A stretch of DNA of 64,000 nucleotides from Candidatus Saccharimonadota bacterium (lineage in GTDB: Bacteria; Patescibacteriota; Saccharimonadia; Saccharimonadales; Saccharimonadaceae): contig JAFWSJ010000015.1 of assembly GCA_017524405.1 (NCBI GenBank), positions 124,001 to 188,000 on the forward strand, written 5' to 3'. Made by a program: the position numbers and the translations under genes. The notes beneath the pieces were generated by a model. It did no database searches, had not been told where the DNA came from, and was given only the letters and a program-made list of their open reading frames with translations. Below, one piece after another: positions 17,212 to 26,761 of this stretch. Numbering within the stretch: position 1 is the stretch's first letter; the number at the start of each line of letters is the position of its first letter.

Positions 17212-17625
17212 CTATTTCTTAGCAGCTGGCTTTTTAGCAGCGGTCTTTGCAGCTGGTTTCTTAGCTGCAGGCTTCTTTGCTGGAGCCTTGGCTGCGGTTG
17301 CCTTTGCGGCTGGCTTCTTTGCGGCAGCAGCTTTTGGGGCAGCGGCTTTAGCAGGAGCGGCCTTCTTGGCAGCTGCGAGCTTAACGCCCTTGGCCTTCGC
17401 GAAATCTGCGAGCTTTGCCTTGCGGCGGCTAGCAGTATTCTTCTTCATGAGACCTTTTTTGACGGCCTTGTCGTACTCGGACTGAACCTTTGCCATCTTT
17501 TCGGCGGTTGGCTTGCTGCGGAATTCCTTGAGAGCAGCACGAATCGTCTTCTTAATCTCTTGATTTTGTTCGCGGCGCTTAATGGATTGGCGCGCAGCTT
17601 TCTTTGCGGATTTAATAATCGGCAT
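17212..17625 (-). CDS. rpsT: Ribosomal protein bS20 with long Ala/Lys/Pro tail
   Basis: 137 residues. The first 85 or so match bS20 (PIIKSAKKAARQSIKRRE at the start, KKGLMKKNTASRRKAKLA near residues 57-74), a three-helix 16S rRNA binder. From about residue 83 there is a tail built almost only from A, K and P (AAKKPAAK-type repeats), like histone H1 tails, which normal bS20 (about 87 residues) lacks. Promoter boxes lie at 17665-17693 on the minus strand and a 45-base leader with AAGGA precedes the ATG. Confidence 0.95.
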   Translation of the reverse strand: MPIIKSAKKAARQSIKRREQNQEIKKTIRAALKEFRSKPTAEKMAKVQSEYDKAVKKGLMKKNTASRRKAKLADFAKAKGVKLAAAKKAAPAKAAAPKAAAAKKPAAKATAAKAPAKKPAAKKPAAKTAAKKPAAKK

Positions 17626-17664
17626 TTAAATACTTTTCCTTAAATTATTATTACAATTCCCATT

Positions 17665-17693
17665 ATTATATTCTATTTCTCAAGAAAAGTAAA
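17665..17693 (-). promoter_or_regulatory. Promoter of rpsT
   Basis: On the minus strand TTTACT and TATAAT are 17 bases apart, giving a leader of roughly 35-40 bases. Confidence 0.6.
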
Positions 17694-17704
17694 GAGTTTG
17701 TCTC

Positions 17705-17734
17705 TTGACAATTCGACCATGCTTATGCTTTAAT
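17705..17734 (+). promoter_or_regulatory. Promoter of the large secreted protein
   Basis: TTGACA (17705-17710) and TTTAAT (17729-17734) are 18 bases apart, with TGC just before the -10 as in an extended -10 element. The start codon is 30 bases further. Confidence 0.55.
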
Positions 17735-17764
17735 TATTCCAAATAACCTAGGTCAAAAACAAAA

Positions 17765-19612
17765 ATGAAAAACATCAAAAACAAGAGAGCATTGCTGTTT
17801 GGAGGTATTTTGTGCCTTGCCTTTGCAGCAATCGCAATAACTATCGCCTATAACATGGATCGTTCTGTTTTGGCGAACAGGTTTAAGCCCGGAGTATATA
17901 AAACAGTTACGACGGAGGAGTTCATTGGTCCGGACAACTGGGCTCCATGCCAAGCCGTCCCAAAAACTGTGACGGTCAAAAACGAAGGCGACATTGACGT
18001 CTCGGTCCGCATCAGCTATGAGGACTATTGGAAAGACTATGACGATAACAGACTTGACTCGGAAAAGGACGGTATCCAGCTCGTCAATATTGTCTTCCAA
18101 AATGAGTCTGACTGGGAATTACGAGGCGGCTATTATTATTACAAACATATTCTGGCTCCTGGCGAAGAGTCTAACTCGCTGTTCAAAGAAGTCGTTCTAA
18201 ACTGTGATGCCGATTTAGGCGAGGAAAACCAATGCGTAACAACTGCTACCGGCACTGAATGTACAAAACCATATCATATAAGAATATGCACATCGAATGG
18301 TTGCTATACTGGCGAGTATTCGGCCGCCAAGTACTACCTAAATATTAAGGTAGAGACTATTCAGGCCGACGCTGCCGATACGTGGGAGCAGTTATACTAT
18401 ATAGTAGCTAACAGCCAAGGCCTACAGCAAAAGACGGAAAAGGGTGTAACTGTTAGCGCATTTACCGGTAACGCAAGCAATAACAATGTCATATGGTCGA
18501 ATATGTGTTGGCAGATTGTTCGTACTACCTATTCTGGCGGCACAAAGATGATTTTCAACGGTCTTCCTACTACGGTCAACGGTGCGCAGACTTGCGCTGG
18601 GGACAATCCGGCGATTGAATATGGCGGCACTAATACATTTACCTTTAGCGCGGCCGGTAGGAGTGGCTATATGAACGGAGGCGCAGCTATCCATCGGGAG
18701 ATTTATCTTGATGCAGACGACACGACGACATCCTTCGTCTTGTCAAACGGTGTTTCTCGTGATGGCCAGACGTATACGTTAGATATATCAGAAGGCCAGT
18801 TCATCGAAGGCGCCGGAGTTGATCGGCGGCCCGAGGCGCAGACCGGTTACCATTACTTCTGCACTGATGGTCTAGCCAGCTGCGACGAAACGAAAATTGG
18901 ATATTTAACGGGTCTCGTAGATGCCGGGCAGGCCGACGCTGACGGAATGATTTCTACGGAATCCAGAAGAATGATGTATGTTTCGCTAGGTGGCTACGAT
19001 AGCATAGATGATTATAGATATGCGATTTTTGCGAATACGAATGATTCGGATTTGAAATCGGTGACCGAGGCTTGGTTCACGGCAAATGGTCTTGACGACA
19101 ACGATCTTGAGGACGCCATATTCTGCAATGACCGCAAGATGGTTTCCGGCTCGTTAATCGGGATTGAAAGCGGCCTGAATAACGGCGCCGCCGTATTCGC
19201 GTTCGGCCAGCGTACGACTGCTCCAACCTTAGATTGCGTCAATAAAAACGATGCTTTTACCAAAGACGACACCAGGAATGGAAATGGGAAGCTATCTCAT
19301 AAAGTTGGCGCTCTAACTGCCGACGAGGCGATTATTGCTGGTATGCTATACGTCCCGCCTTTTCATGCCTACTGGTCAGACCCGACTCCGCGCTATTATC
19401 TAGACAAAGTCGATTCTTGGCTTATGACTCCTTGGGATGACGACAGCGTCTTGGCTATCACAAAGTATTCGAGCCGTTCTCTAGGAAAAGTCGCGACCAC
19501 TGGCGTCCGGGGCAGCAGGGCCATCCGGCCAGTTGTTTCTCTAAAGGCAAACGCCAAAGTGCTTGACGGTGACGGACGAACTGACAGCCCATATGTCGTC
19601 GAGTCGCACTAG
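17765..19612 (+). CDS. Large secreted or membrane-anchored protein with BsaA-like N-terminal and DUF6273-like C-terminal region
   Basis: 615 residues. An N-terminal membrane segment (residues 9-29) is followed by a strand-rich domain (KTVTVKNEGDIDVSVRISYE) resembling the SipW-exported BsaA/TasA-type biofilm proteins. The middle, about residues 205-380, has many Cys and aromatic residues (WSNMCWQIVRTT). The end, SRAIRPVVSLKANAKVL then DSPYVVE, resembles the closing motif of DUF6273-type secreted proteins of Firmicutes. No enzyme motif was recognised. It lies alone between rpsT and a DHH-like gene. A surface role is inferred from the signal and Cys content. Confidence 0.65.
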   Translation: MKNIKNKRALLFGGILCLAFAAIAITIAYNMDRSVLANRFKPGVYKTVTTEEFIGPDNWAPCQAVPKTVTVKNEGDIDVSVRISYEDYWKDYDDNRLDSEKDGIQLVNIVFQNESDWELRGGYYYYKHILAPGEESNSLFKEVVLNCDADLGEENQCVTTATGTECTKPYHIRICTSNGCYTGEYSAAKYYLNIKVETIQADAADTWEQLYYIVANSQGLQQKTEKGVTVSAFTGNASNNNVIWSNMCWQIVRTTYSGGTKMIFNGLPTTVNGAQTCAGDNPAIEYGGTNTFTFSAAGRSGYMNGGAAIHREIYLDADDTTTSFVLSNGVSRDGQTYTLDISEGQFIEGAGVDRRPEAQTGYHYFCTDGLASCDETKIGYLTGLVDAGQADADGMISTESRRMMYVSLGGYDSIDDYRYAIFANTNDSDLKSVTEAWFTANGLDDNDLEDAIFCNDRKMVSGSLIGIESGLNNGAAVFAFGQRTTAPTLDCVNKNDAFTKDDTRNGNGKLSHKVGALTADEAIIAGMLYVPPFHAYWSDPTPRYYLDKVDSWLMTPWDDDSVLAITKYSSRSLGKVATTGVRGSRAIRPVVSLKANAKVLDGDGRTDSPYVVESH

Positions 19613-19693
19613 TCTGTCTCACCCCTTGCCAAATCAAACAACTTATGCTAAACTAAATATGTTATTGGTCAAAAATAAACAGAGAAAATAAAC

Positions 19694-21517
19694 ATGCCAG
19701 AAAAAGAAAATAAGAGCGCTGGCGTCGCCGCACAGGTAGCTGAGCGCATCCAAGGAAGCGACAACGTTCTTGTCGCGCTGTCAAAAAACCCAAGCGTTGA
19801 CGATTTGTCTGCGGCGCTCGGTTTAACTTTCATCCTCGACAAAATGGGGAAGCATGCGACGGCAATTTTCTCTGGTGCTGTTCCAAATGCGATCGAATTC
19901 CTCGAACCAGAAAAAACTTTTGAGGCCAATACGAATAGTCTTCGCGACTTTATTATCGCTCTCGACAAAGAGAAGGCAGACCATCTTCGCTACAAGATCG
20001 AAGGCGACTACGTAAAAGTCTTCATCACTCCGTATAAGACCACTCTTTCTGAAAGTGATCTCGAATTTAGTCACGGCGACTTCAATGTCGACCTCGTTAT
20101 CGCACTCAATGTTTCGTCTGAAGCCGATCTCGACTCTGCGCTTACGGAATACGGCCGCATCAAGCACGATGCTAGCTCAATCAACATTACTGCCGGTGCA
20201 CCAGGGAAGTTTGGCGATCTCGAGTGGGGCGATCCGGGCGCTTCGTCTGTTTCGGAAATGATTGCGCACCTCTCGACCCTTCTCGATAAGAACGGCGAAG
20301 GCAAGCTTGTTGAAAAATCTACTGCGACCGCACTTCTTGCTGGTATCGTCGCTGCCACCAAGCGCTTCTCGAATGATCGCACCTCGGCCGAAACTATGGC
20401 TGTCGCCTCCGACCTTATGAGCGCCGGTGCTGACCAACAGCTAATTTCGTCGAGTATTCCTACTGATGTATTGAACCAAAAGACGGTTGATGTAAATTCT
20501 GAAGTTGAAGCCGTCGAAGCGGAAGCTGCGGAAGCACCAGCTGAAGAAACCCCTGAAGTTCCGGTAGAGCCAAAGGACGATACTGAAATTGTAATTGAAC
20601 GTGAGCCGCAACCGGCCGCCGCCGAATCAGCAGTAGAGGCTCCAGTTGAACCTGCTCCAGAAGCCGTTGCTGCGCCTGAAGCTCCAGTAGAACCGATAGT
20701 CGAAGCTCCGATCGAAGAACCGGCCCCGCAGATCATTCCGCAGAAACCTGCTGAGGCTATTTCCGAACCAAAGCCAGAAGAGGCTTCTCCAGTTGCGCCG
20801 ACAATTGAAGCGCACGCCCCAACTCCAATAGGAGAGGTTGATTATTCCGCCGAAATGGCCGCCGAACTTGAGCAGGCCGAGGCTGCACCGGCCGTCGCGC
20901 CAGCACCTGATCAGTATCCGACTGCAGCCGAGCTTCCATCAGTAGAAATCCCAGTCGCGCCAACTCCAGAATCACAAGCGCCAGTGGACGCAGTTCCAGT
21001 GGTTGCTGCTCCTGTAGTAAATGAAGTAATCGATACGCCAACTACGCCGCCGACTAATGTTGCGCCATTCCAGCCTCCTGTTGCTGACCCAACGGTCCCG
21101 CCAGTAGACAATTCTCAGGCTGAATATGTCGCTCCTCCATTCCCAATGCCGGGTGAAGGAGATATTCTCCCGCCGCCACCAGCTCCGTTTACGATGGACG
21201 ATGTTCCAGCTGCCGCTCCGGCCGCTGTCGAACCATTACCGTCCGCTGTGTCCGCGACGGCTAGCGAGCCAATTATGCCAGCCCCAGTAGTTACGCCGGC
21301 CGCTCCGGTTGCGCCAGCTCCAGCACCGGCCCCGACGCCAAACCCAGATTTGCTTCCAGGCGAAGTTCCGTCGACTCCGATTCAGCCGGCAACCCCGCCA
21401 GACTATAGTTCGGTCGTAGGCCCAACGGCTAGTAGTCCGAGCGTCAATGGCGTAAATCCGGTCATGCAGGATCAGATTTATAATGATCCGAGCGCATTCA
21501 AAATCCCAGGAATGTAA
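19694..21517 (+). CDS. Degenerate DHH-phosphoesterase-like protein with long Pro/Ala/Glu tail
   Basis: 607 residues in two parts. Residues 1-260 follow the plan of NrnA-type DHH phosphoesterases (NVLVALSKNPSVDDLSAALG, then VDLVIALNVSSEADLDSA), but the His/Asp metal ligands of the DHH motif are replaced, so catalysis is doubtful. Residues 270-607 are low-complexity P, A, E and V (APEAPVEP-like repeats) ending SAFKIPGM, likely disordered and able to span the envelope or act as a docking arm. No signal peptide is seen. A terminator follows. Confidence 0.7.
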   Translation: MPEKENKSAGVAAQVAERIQGSDNVLVALSKNPSVDDLSAALGLTFILDKMGKHATAIFSGAVPNAIEFLEPEKTFEANTNSLRDFIIALDKEKADHLRYKIEGDYVKVFITPYKTTLSESDLEFSHGDFNVDLVIALNVSSEADLDSALTEYGRIKHDASSINITAGAPGKFGDLEWGDPGASSVSEMIAHLSTLLDKNGEGKLVEKSTATALLAGIVAATKRFSNDRTSAETMAVASDLMSAGADQQLISSSIPTDVLNQKTVDVNSEVEAVEAEAAEAPAEETPEVPVEPKDDTEIVIEREPQPAAAESAVEAPVEPAPEAVAAPEAPVEPIVEAPIEEPAPQIIPQKPAEAISEPKPEEASPVAPTIEAHAPTPIGEVDYSAEMAAELEQAEAAPAVAPAPDQYPTAAELPSVEIPVAPTPESQAPVDAVPVVAAPVVNEVIDTPTTPPTNVAPFQPPVADPTVPPVDNSQAEYVAPPFPMPGEGDILPPPPAPFTMDDVPAAAPAAVEPLPSAVSATASEPIMPAPVVTPAAPVAPAPAPAPTPNPDLLPGEVPSTPIQPATPPDYSSVVGPTASSPSVNGVNPVMQDQIYNDPSAFKIPGM

Positions 21518-21529
21518 ACAACAAAAAAT

Positions 21530-21550
21530 GAGCCCTCGTGGCTCTTTTTT
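21530..21550 (+). terminator. Terminator after the DHH-like gene
   Basis: GAGCC and GGCTC pair around CTCGT, followed by TTTTTT. Confidence 0.8.
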
Positions 21551-21554
21551 GATG

Positions 21555-21630
21555 TGGTCGGGGTTATCAGACTCGAACTGATGACCTCACGCTCCCAAAG
21601 CGCGCGCGCTACCAACTGCGCCAAACCCCG
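21555..21630 (-). tRNA. tRNA-Pro (TGG)
   Basis: 76 bases with CCA encoded; acceptor CGGGGTT pairs with AACCCCG, anticodon loop TTTGGGA, T loop TTCGAGT. It faces the other tRNA-Pro gene 95 bases away on the opposite strand. Confidence 0.95.
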
Positions 21631-21724
21631 GACTTCAACAATTGTATCATATTTATTCGAAAAAGGGAAGAGCCACCGCGAAGGGCGACCGCTGAATTCT
21701 TTTTGTGATATAATCAATTCCAGT

Positions 21725-21800
21725 CGGGGCGTGGCGCAGCTGGTAGGGCGCGCGGTTCGGGACTGCGAGGTCGCCCGTTCGAATCGGGTCGCCCCGACCA
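21725..21800 (+). tRNA. tRNA-Pro (CGG)
   Basis: 76 bases with CCA encoded; acceptor CGGGGCG pairs with CGCCCCG, anticodon loop TTCGGGA, T loop TTCGAAT. A TATAAT at 21709-21714 lies 11 bases upstream. Confidence 0.95.
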
Positions 21801-21846
21801 TTAATCATTCCAAGCGGAGTGATTTTTTGTTATATATTACTTAGAA

Positions 21847-23133
21847 ATGAGCACGCAAAATCAGAAGACATTGGAAGCATACGATAAGGTTGCGGCGAAC
21901 TACTTAAACGGCGCCAAGCAATTTGGCGAAAAAGAGGATAAGTGGACGCAAGAGTTTATTAAAACCACTTTCGCGTGTGTCCCGAAAGGTGGCAGAGTTT
22001 TTGAGGTTGGTTCAGCGAATGGCGATCTCGCGAAACTGATTCGGAAACGCGGTTTTGATGTTACTGCGAGCGATGTCGCTGATGTTTTTCTTGCCGCCAT
22101 CAAAAAGAACGGATTTGGGCCGGTTAAGTTCAATCTCCTAGAGGACAGTTTTCCCGAAAAATATGATGCGATTATTTGCTGGAAAGTATTCGTGCACTTT
22201 ACGGCAGATGACGTGCGCGAGGCATTGACGAAATGTTATGACGCGCTCGAGAGCGGCGGCATTTGCGTATTCTCCATTATCGATCGCTCCTGCAAGAACA
22301 AGGATAGCGAGTGGGCAGATTTTCCTGGGATCTATCATATTGGCGCAGAGCGCTACTTTAGCTATTACTCCGAGGAAGAGATGGGCGATATTATTGAGCG
22401 AACGCCATTTCGTGTCGCTAGGCCGCTAACATTTACTACCGAAAACGGCGTAAAATGGTTGATTTACGTTTTGAAAAAGGCAGAGGCAACGATTAATGAA
22501 AAGCTAAAACGCCACATAGAAAAAGACGTTCTCCCGGTTTATGATAAAAACGAAGTAGGCCATGGCGCAGGGCATATTAAAGAAGTAATTACGCGCAGTT
22601 TTGAATTGGTGAAAGAAAACAATCTCGACGTAAATCCGGACATCGTATATACGGTTGCCGCCTTCCATGACCTAGGCCACCATATTGATCCAAAGAAACA
22701 TGAAATTATTTCCGCCGAGATGATGATGAAAGACGAGTCTTTGCCAAAATTCTTCACCGGTGAAGAACTAAAGATTATCAAAGAAGCAATCGAAGACCAT
22801 CGTGCGTCAGGAGACAGAGAGAAACCGCGTAGTATTTATGGTGAAATCATTTCTTCAGCCGACCGTAACACTACAGTCGAGGCGTGCCTCAGCCGCTTTT
22901 ATACTTACGGCAAACGCCTCAAGCCAGACGCGACTGACGAAGAGCTATTTGAACGAGCACACTTCCACTTATCCGAAAAATTTGGCGTTGGCGGCTATGC
23001 AAAATTTTATTTCAAAGATGCAAAATACGAGCAGTTCCTAAAAGACATTCGCGAGCTATTGAGCGACAAGCAAAAGTTCATAGAAACTCAGCGCACATAT
23101 ATTGCGAAGCTCAAAAAAGAGCACAAAATCTAG
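21847..23133 (+). CDS. Fusion of SAM-dependent methyltransferase and HD-domain phosphohydrolase
   Basis: 428 residues. Residues 1-210 are a class I methyltransferase: YDKVAANYLNGAKQF start, GGRVFEVGSANGDLA as SAM motif I, YDAIICWKVFVHF as motif IV and ESGGICVFSIIDR. From about 222 an HD hydrolase domain follows: KNEVGHGAGHIKEV (first His), AAFHDLGHHID (His-Asp pair), IIKEAIEDHRASG and a closing SADRNTT Asp. HD enzymes of this type often act on nucleotides or metabolites. Joining both in one chain suggests a salvage or modification pathway with a shared substrate, which is unknown. TATATT lies 9 bases before the ATG. Confidence 0.85.
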   Translation: MSTQNQKTLEAYDKVAANYLNGAKQFGEKEDKWTQEFIKTTFACVPKGGRVFEVGSANGDLAKLIRKRGFDVTASDVADVFLAAIKKNGFGPVKFNLLEDSFPEKYDAIICWKVFVHFTADDVREALTKCYDALESGGICVFSIIDRSCKNKDSEWADFPGIYHIGAERYFSYYSEEEMGDIIERTPFRVARPLTFTTENGVKWLIYVLKKAEATINEKLKRHIEKDVLPVYDKNEVGHGAGHIKEVITRSFELVKENNLDVNPDIVYTVAAFHDLGHHIDPKKHEIISAEMMMKDESLPKFFTGEELKIIKEAIEDHRASGDREKPRSIYGEIISSADRNTTVEACLSRFYTYGKRLKPDATDEELFERAHFHLSEKFGVGGYAKFYFKDAKYEQFLKDIRELLSDKQKFIETQRTYIAKLKKEHKI

Positions 23134-23203
23134 CCTTCCGCGGTAGCCAGTCACCTCCTGAAAGTGCTATAATAATAGATACTGTTTTAGATAGGAGACC
23201 ATT

Positions 23204-25099
23204 GTGCCAGAATACAAGAACAACGCCGGTCGCAGCCGTCGTCCACAAAAACCAAATAAAGCTTTTAATCTTATTCGCCTCGTTATTTTCTGGGGCCTAA
23301 TCGTCCTCATGGGCGCCGCAGTCTACACTTCGCTTAGCGGTGAAAACAAAGCCGTCGAAGAACGTAGTCTTACTGACGTTTTGACTTACGCCAAGGAAGA
23401 AAAGCTCGAAAAAATTGAGCTTCGTGGCAACGAACTGCGCATTACCGCGAAAGACAAGACTGATCTCCCGAAGAATATGATTTCCCGCAAGGATGCATCT
23501 GGCACGCTCCAAGAGCAGGGCTTCGAACAGGTCATCGAAGAGGGCAAAGTTGCCGTCGAAATTAAAGACGAAACTGATGTCTTCGGCATCATCGTCGACG
23601 TTGCGCTCATCGCAATCCCAACTCTTCTCGTTATCGGCTTCCTATTCTATATGATTCGCCAAGCGCAGAGCATGAACAACCAGAACATGGGCTTCGGCAA
23701 AGCAAAGGCTCGCCTCTATGGCAATGAGAAAAAGAAAGTTCTTTTCTCCGATGTTGCTGGTAACGAATCTGCAAAGCAGGACTTGTCTGAAATTGTCGAC
23801 TTCTTGAAGAACCCAAAGAAATACGAAAAGCTTGGCGCAAAGATACCGCGCGGCGTTTTGCTCGCTGGCGATCCGGGTACTGGTAAGACTCTCATGGCTC
23901 GCGCCGTTGCGGGCGAAGCCGGTGTTCCATTCTTCTCGATTTCCGGTTCCGAATTTGCTGAAATGTTTGTCGGTGTCGGTGCCTCTCGCGTCCGCGACCT
24001 TTTCGCAAAAGCAAAGAAGAATTCTCCAAGCATCATCTTTATCGATGAGATTGATGCGGTCGCCCACAAGCGCGATGCTCGTGGCGGTGCTGGTCGCGAA
24101 GACGAACAGACTTTGAACCAGATTCTCGTCGAGATGGATGGCTTCGACAACGAAACTGGCGTTATTGTAATTGCTGCAACCAACCGCGTCGACATGCTCG
24201 ACAAAGCTTTGTTGCGCCCAGGTCGCTTCGACCGCCACGTCAACGTTACGCTCCCAGAGCGAAAGGATCGTGTCGAGATTCTCAAGGTTCACTTCAAGAA
24301 CAAACCAATCGATGATTCCGTCGACCTCGATGCGCTTGCTGGCAAGACTGCCGGTAGCTCCGGCGCTGACCTCGCAAATATCGCGAACGAAGCCGCCATT
24401 GGTGCTGCGCGCGCTAACCACAAAACCATCACGAATGCTGATGTTACCGAAGCATTTGAGCGTGTCGCAATCGGCCCAGAACGTAAGTCCAAGGTTATGA
24501 GCGAAGAAGAGCGCCGCATTACTGCTTACCACGAAGCAGGTCATGCGATTGTTGGTCATGTCCTTCCAGATTCCGACCCAGTGCACAAAGTTACGATTAT
24601 TCCACGTGGCCGCACTGGTGGCGTGACTTGGTTCCTTCCTCCAGAAGACCGCAGCTACAAGAGTGTCTACGAGTTGAAAGACGTCCTTGCTCGCGCGATG
24701 GGTGGCCGCGTCGCTGAGCGTCTCATTTTTGGCGCCGATGGCATTACGACCGGCGCAAGCTCCGACCTTCAGCACGTTGCCGAACTCGCTCGCGAAATGG
24801 TTTCGCAAGAGGGTATGGGCAGCAAGCTCCGCGATCAGGTCTTCAATACTGATGAAGTAAACTTCTTCGGCGATCGCGCCAAGAATTATTCTGAGAAGAC
24901 TGCTGAGCTCATCGACGCAGAGATTGAGGCTCTTACAAAAGAAGCGAATGTCCGCGCTGAGGCTGTACTTAAAGCAAACAAAAAGTATCTCGACGATCTA
25001 GCAAGTGCTTTGCTCGAAAAAGAAACTCTCGAAGAAAAAGAAGTGGCCGCCATCCTCAAGGGTACGAGCATGCCAGCCGCTGCTAAACTCCATAATTAA
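23204..25099 (+). CDS. ftsH: ATP-dependent zinc metalloprotease FtsH
   Basis: 631 residues, the usual size. GTG start chosen for its AGGAG ribosome site and the natural N-terminus. Two membrane segments (about residues 25-43 and 128-150) flank a short outside domain. The AAA module has GDPGTGKT near residue 222, [10 protein letters not shown], and the [20 protein letters not shown]. The protease has HEAGH at 443-447. FtsH degrades membrane and regulatory proteins. A TATAAT sits about 30 bases before the start. Confidence 0.97.
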   Translation: MPEYKNNAGRSRRPQKPNKAFNLIRLVIFWGLIVLMGAAVYTSLSGENKAVEERSLTDVLTYAKEEKLEKIELRGNELRITAKDKTDLPKNMISRKDASGTLQEQGFEQVIEEGKVAVEIKDETDVFGIIVDVALIAIPTLLVIGFLFYMIRQAQSMNNQNMGFGKAKARLYGNEKKKVLFSDVAGNESAKQDLSEIVDFLKNPKKYEKLGAKIPRGVLLAGDPGTGKTLMARAVAGEAGVPFFSISGSEFAEMFVGVGASRVRDLFAKAKKNSPSIIFIDEIDAVAHKRDARGGAGREDEQTLNQILVEMDGFDNETGVIVIAATNRVDMLDKALLRPGRFDRHVNVTLPERKDRVEILKVHFKNKPIDDSVDLDALAGKTAGSSGADLANIANEAAIGAARANHKTITNADVTEAFERVAIGPERKSKVMSEEERRITAYHEAGHAIVGHVLPDSDPVHKVTIIPRGRTGGVTWFLPPEDRSYKSVYELKDVLARAMGGRVAERLIFGADGITTGASSDLQHVAELAREMVSQEGMGSKLRDQVFNTDEVNFFGDRAKNYSEKTAELIDAEIEALTKEANVRAEAVLKANKKYLDDLASALLEKETLEEKEVAAILKGTSMPAAAKLHN

Positions 25100-25117
25100 T
25101 TGTTATACTAAGGATAT

Positions 25118-26761
25118 ATGAAACGCAAAAACCATTTTCGTTCAGTAGTCTCGCTTGCGAATACCAAGCTTTCGGTGCGCACTGCGGCGATTGTGATTGC
25201 TAGTTCGACTTTGATCTCTGCGCTTCTCGGCATCTTCCGCGATCGCTGGCTGAACTCTATGTATTACGATACGTACCCAGCTGGCCTCGACGCGTATACT
25301 GCCGCCTTTACCGTTCCTGACTTCTTGTTCTTCATTATTACGTCGGGCGCGCTTGCGGTAACCTTTGTCCCGGTTTTCAATCAGCGTCTCGTCAATGGCA
25401 ACAAAAAATCTGCTTGGGAACTCAGTAAGAGTACGCTAAATTTCCTCGCGCTCCTTAGCTTCGTCGCATCGATTTTAATTATGATTTTTGCCGACCCGCT
25501 TGTCCGCTATGTCGTTGCACCTGGCCTCAACGAATCGGCAATGTCTCTCGCGATTAACATGATGCGTGTGATTGCGATTAACCCGTTCTTGTTCTCAATC
25601 TCTACGGTGCTTTCGAGCATGCAACAGGCAGTTGGGCGCTTTATCTTCTATTCGCTCGCGCCAGCGCTCTATAACGTTGGCATTATCGTTGGTATTCTTG
25701 TCTTCACGAATGGCATCAATATCTTCGGCATTCAAATCTTTGAAGGCGGCATCATGGGCGTCGCGCTCGGCGTCGTGTTTGGCGCTTTGCTCCAGCTTGC
25801 CGTCAGTATCATCGGCCTCGTCGGTCTTGGCTTCGACTACAATTTCAAAATTACTTGGAAAAACCAGGGTTTCCGCAAGGTACTGAAACTTTTGCCGTCA
25901 CGTTCGGCAGATCAGGGCATTGATTATGTTATGAGCATTATCAATACTAACCTTGCATCTCGTATGGGCGAGCAGTCAATCCGTGCATATCAGCAAGCCT
26001 CGTCGCTCCGCTCGATGCCTATTAATCTTGTCGGCGTCGCAATCTCGACCGCATTCTTCCCGCGCCTTAGCGAGGAGGCTGGCCGTGGCGACGATGCTGC
26101 ATTCCGGAAGACTTATCGTTCTGCGTTGAATACGATTATTCTCATCTCTATGCCGATTGCAATCATCGCGTTCTATACTCGCGGCTACGTCGTGAACTTC
26201 ATTAAGAATGGTGGCGATCCGAAAATTGCCAGCGTTCTCGGCGCCTTCGTTATCGCAATTATCACGCAGTCGATGTATCACATTGTCGCGCGCGGTTTCT
26301 ATGCCAAGCAAAACGCAAAGACTCCGCTGATTATTTCCGTCGCAGCCTTCGCCGTTCAGATTGTGGCGGCCGTGTTGCTGAGCTCCTCGGGGTTTGGCCC
26401 AGAGGGCCTTGCTTATGCGACCTCGATTTCTGCCGTCTTCGAAGTTGGTATGTTGCTCCTCATCCAGAACAAAAAGGGCAACAAACTAGTTGATCGCGAA
26501 TTTTGGAAAACCTTTATTCGAATCGCAATTGCTGCGACCCTCGCCGGTATCGTGTCGTGGGTCATGACGAAGATTCTTCCGCTCCGCGAGTCAGACAATT
26601 CCTTCCTCGCAACCTTCCCGAAGTTCTGCGTAATCACTCTCGTAAGCCTTCTTATCTACATTATTTCTTGCTCGCTTCTGCGCATCGATGAGATCAAGCC
26701 GTTTACTGCTCGCGTCAAAAAGATTCTCTTCCGCAATATCAACGATAGTTCGAAAAATTAA
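25118..26761 (+). CDS. murJ: Lipid II flippase MurJ
   Basis: 547 residues with about 14 hydrophobic segments, the MurJ/MviN plan. Conserved pieces are IASSTLISALLGIFRDRWL at the start, then TVPDFLFFIITSGALAVTFVPVF, and FFPRLSEEAG near residues 310-320. It flips peptidoglycan precursor lipid II across the membrane. TATACT ends 8 bases before the ATG. Its TAA stop overlaps the stop of the convergent ruvB gene in a shared TTAA. Confidence 0.94.
   Translation: MKRKNHFRSVVSLANTKLSVRTAAIVIASSTLISALLGIFRDRWLNSMYYDTYPAGLDAYTAAFTVPDFLFFIITSGALAVTFVPVFNQRLVNGNKKSAWELSKSTLNFLALLSFVASILIMIFADPLVRYVVAPGLNESAMSLAINMMRVIAINPFLFSISTVLSSMQQAVGRFIFYSLAPALYNVGIIVGILVFTNGINIFGIQIFEGGIMGVALGVVFGALLQLAVSIIGLVGLGFDYNFKITWKNQGFRKVLKLLPSRSADQGIDYVMSIINTNLASRMGEQSIRAYQQASSLRSMPINLVGVAISTAFFPRLSEEAGRGDDAAFRKTYRSALNTIILISMPIAIIAFYTRGYVVNFIKNGGDPKIASVLGAFVIAIITQSMYHIVARGFYAKQNAKTPLIISVAAFAVQIVAAVLLSSSGFGPEGLAYATSISAVFEVGMLLLIQNKKGNKLVDREFWKTFIRIAIAATLAGIVSWVMTKILPLRESDNSFLATFPKFCVITLVSLLIYIISCSLLRIDEIKPFTARVKKILFRNINDSSKN

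Noticed and set aside
21555-21800. The two facing tRNA-Pro genes as ends of a mobile element
   Set aside because: Only 94 bases lie between them, with no integrase or direct repeats; they are two different isoacceptors.
23642-24808. Minus-strand open frame opposite ftsH
   Set aside because: Antisense shadow of the AAA module, with no supporting start signals.
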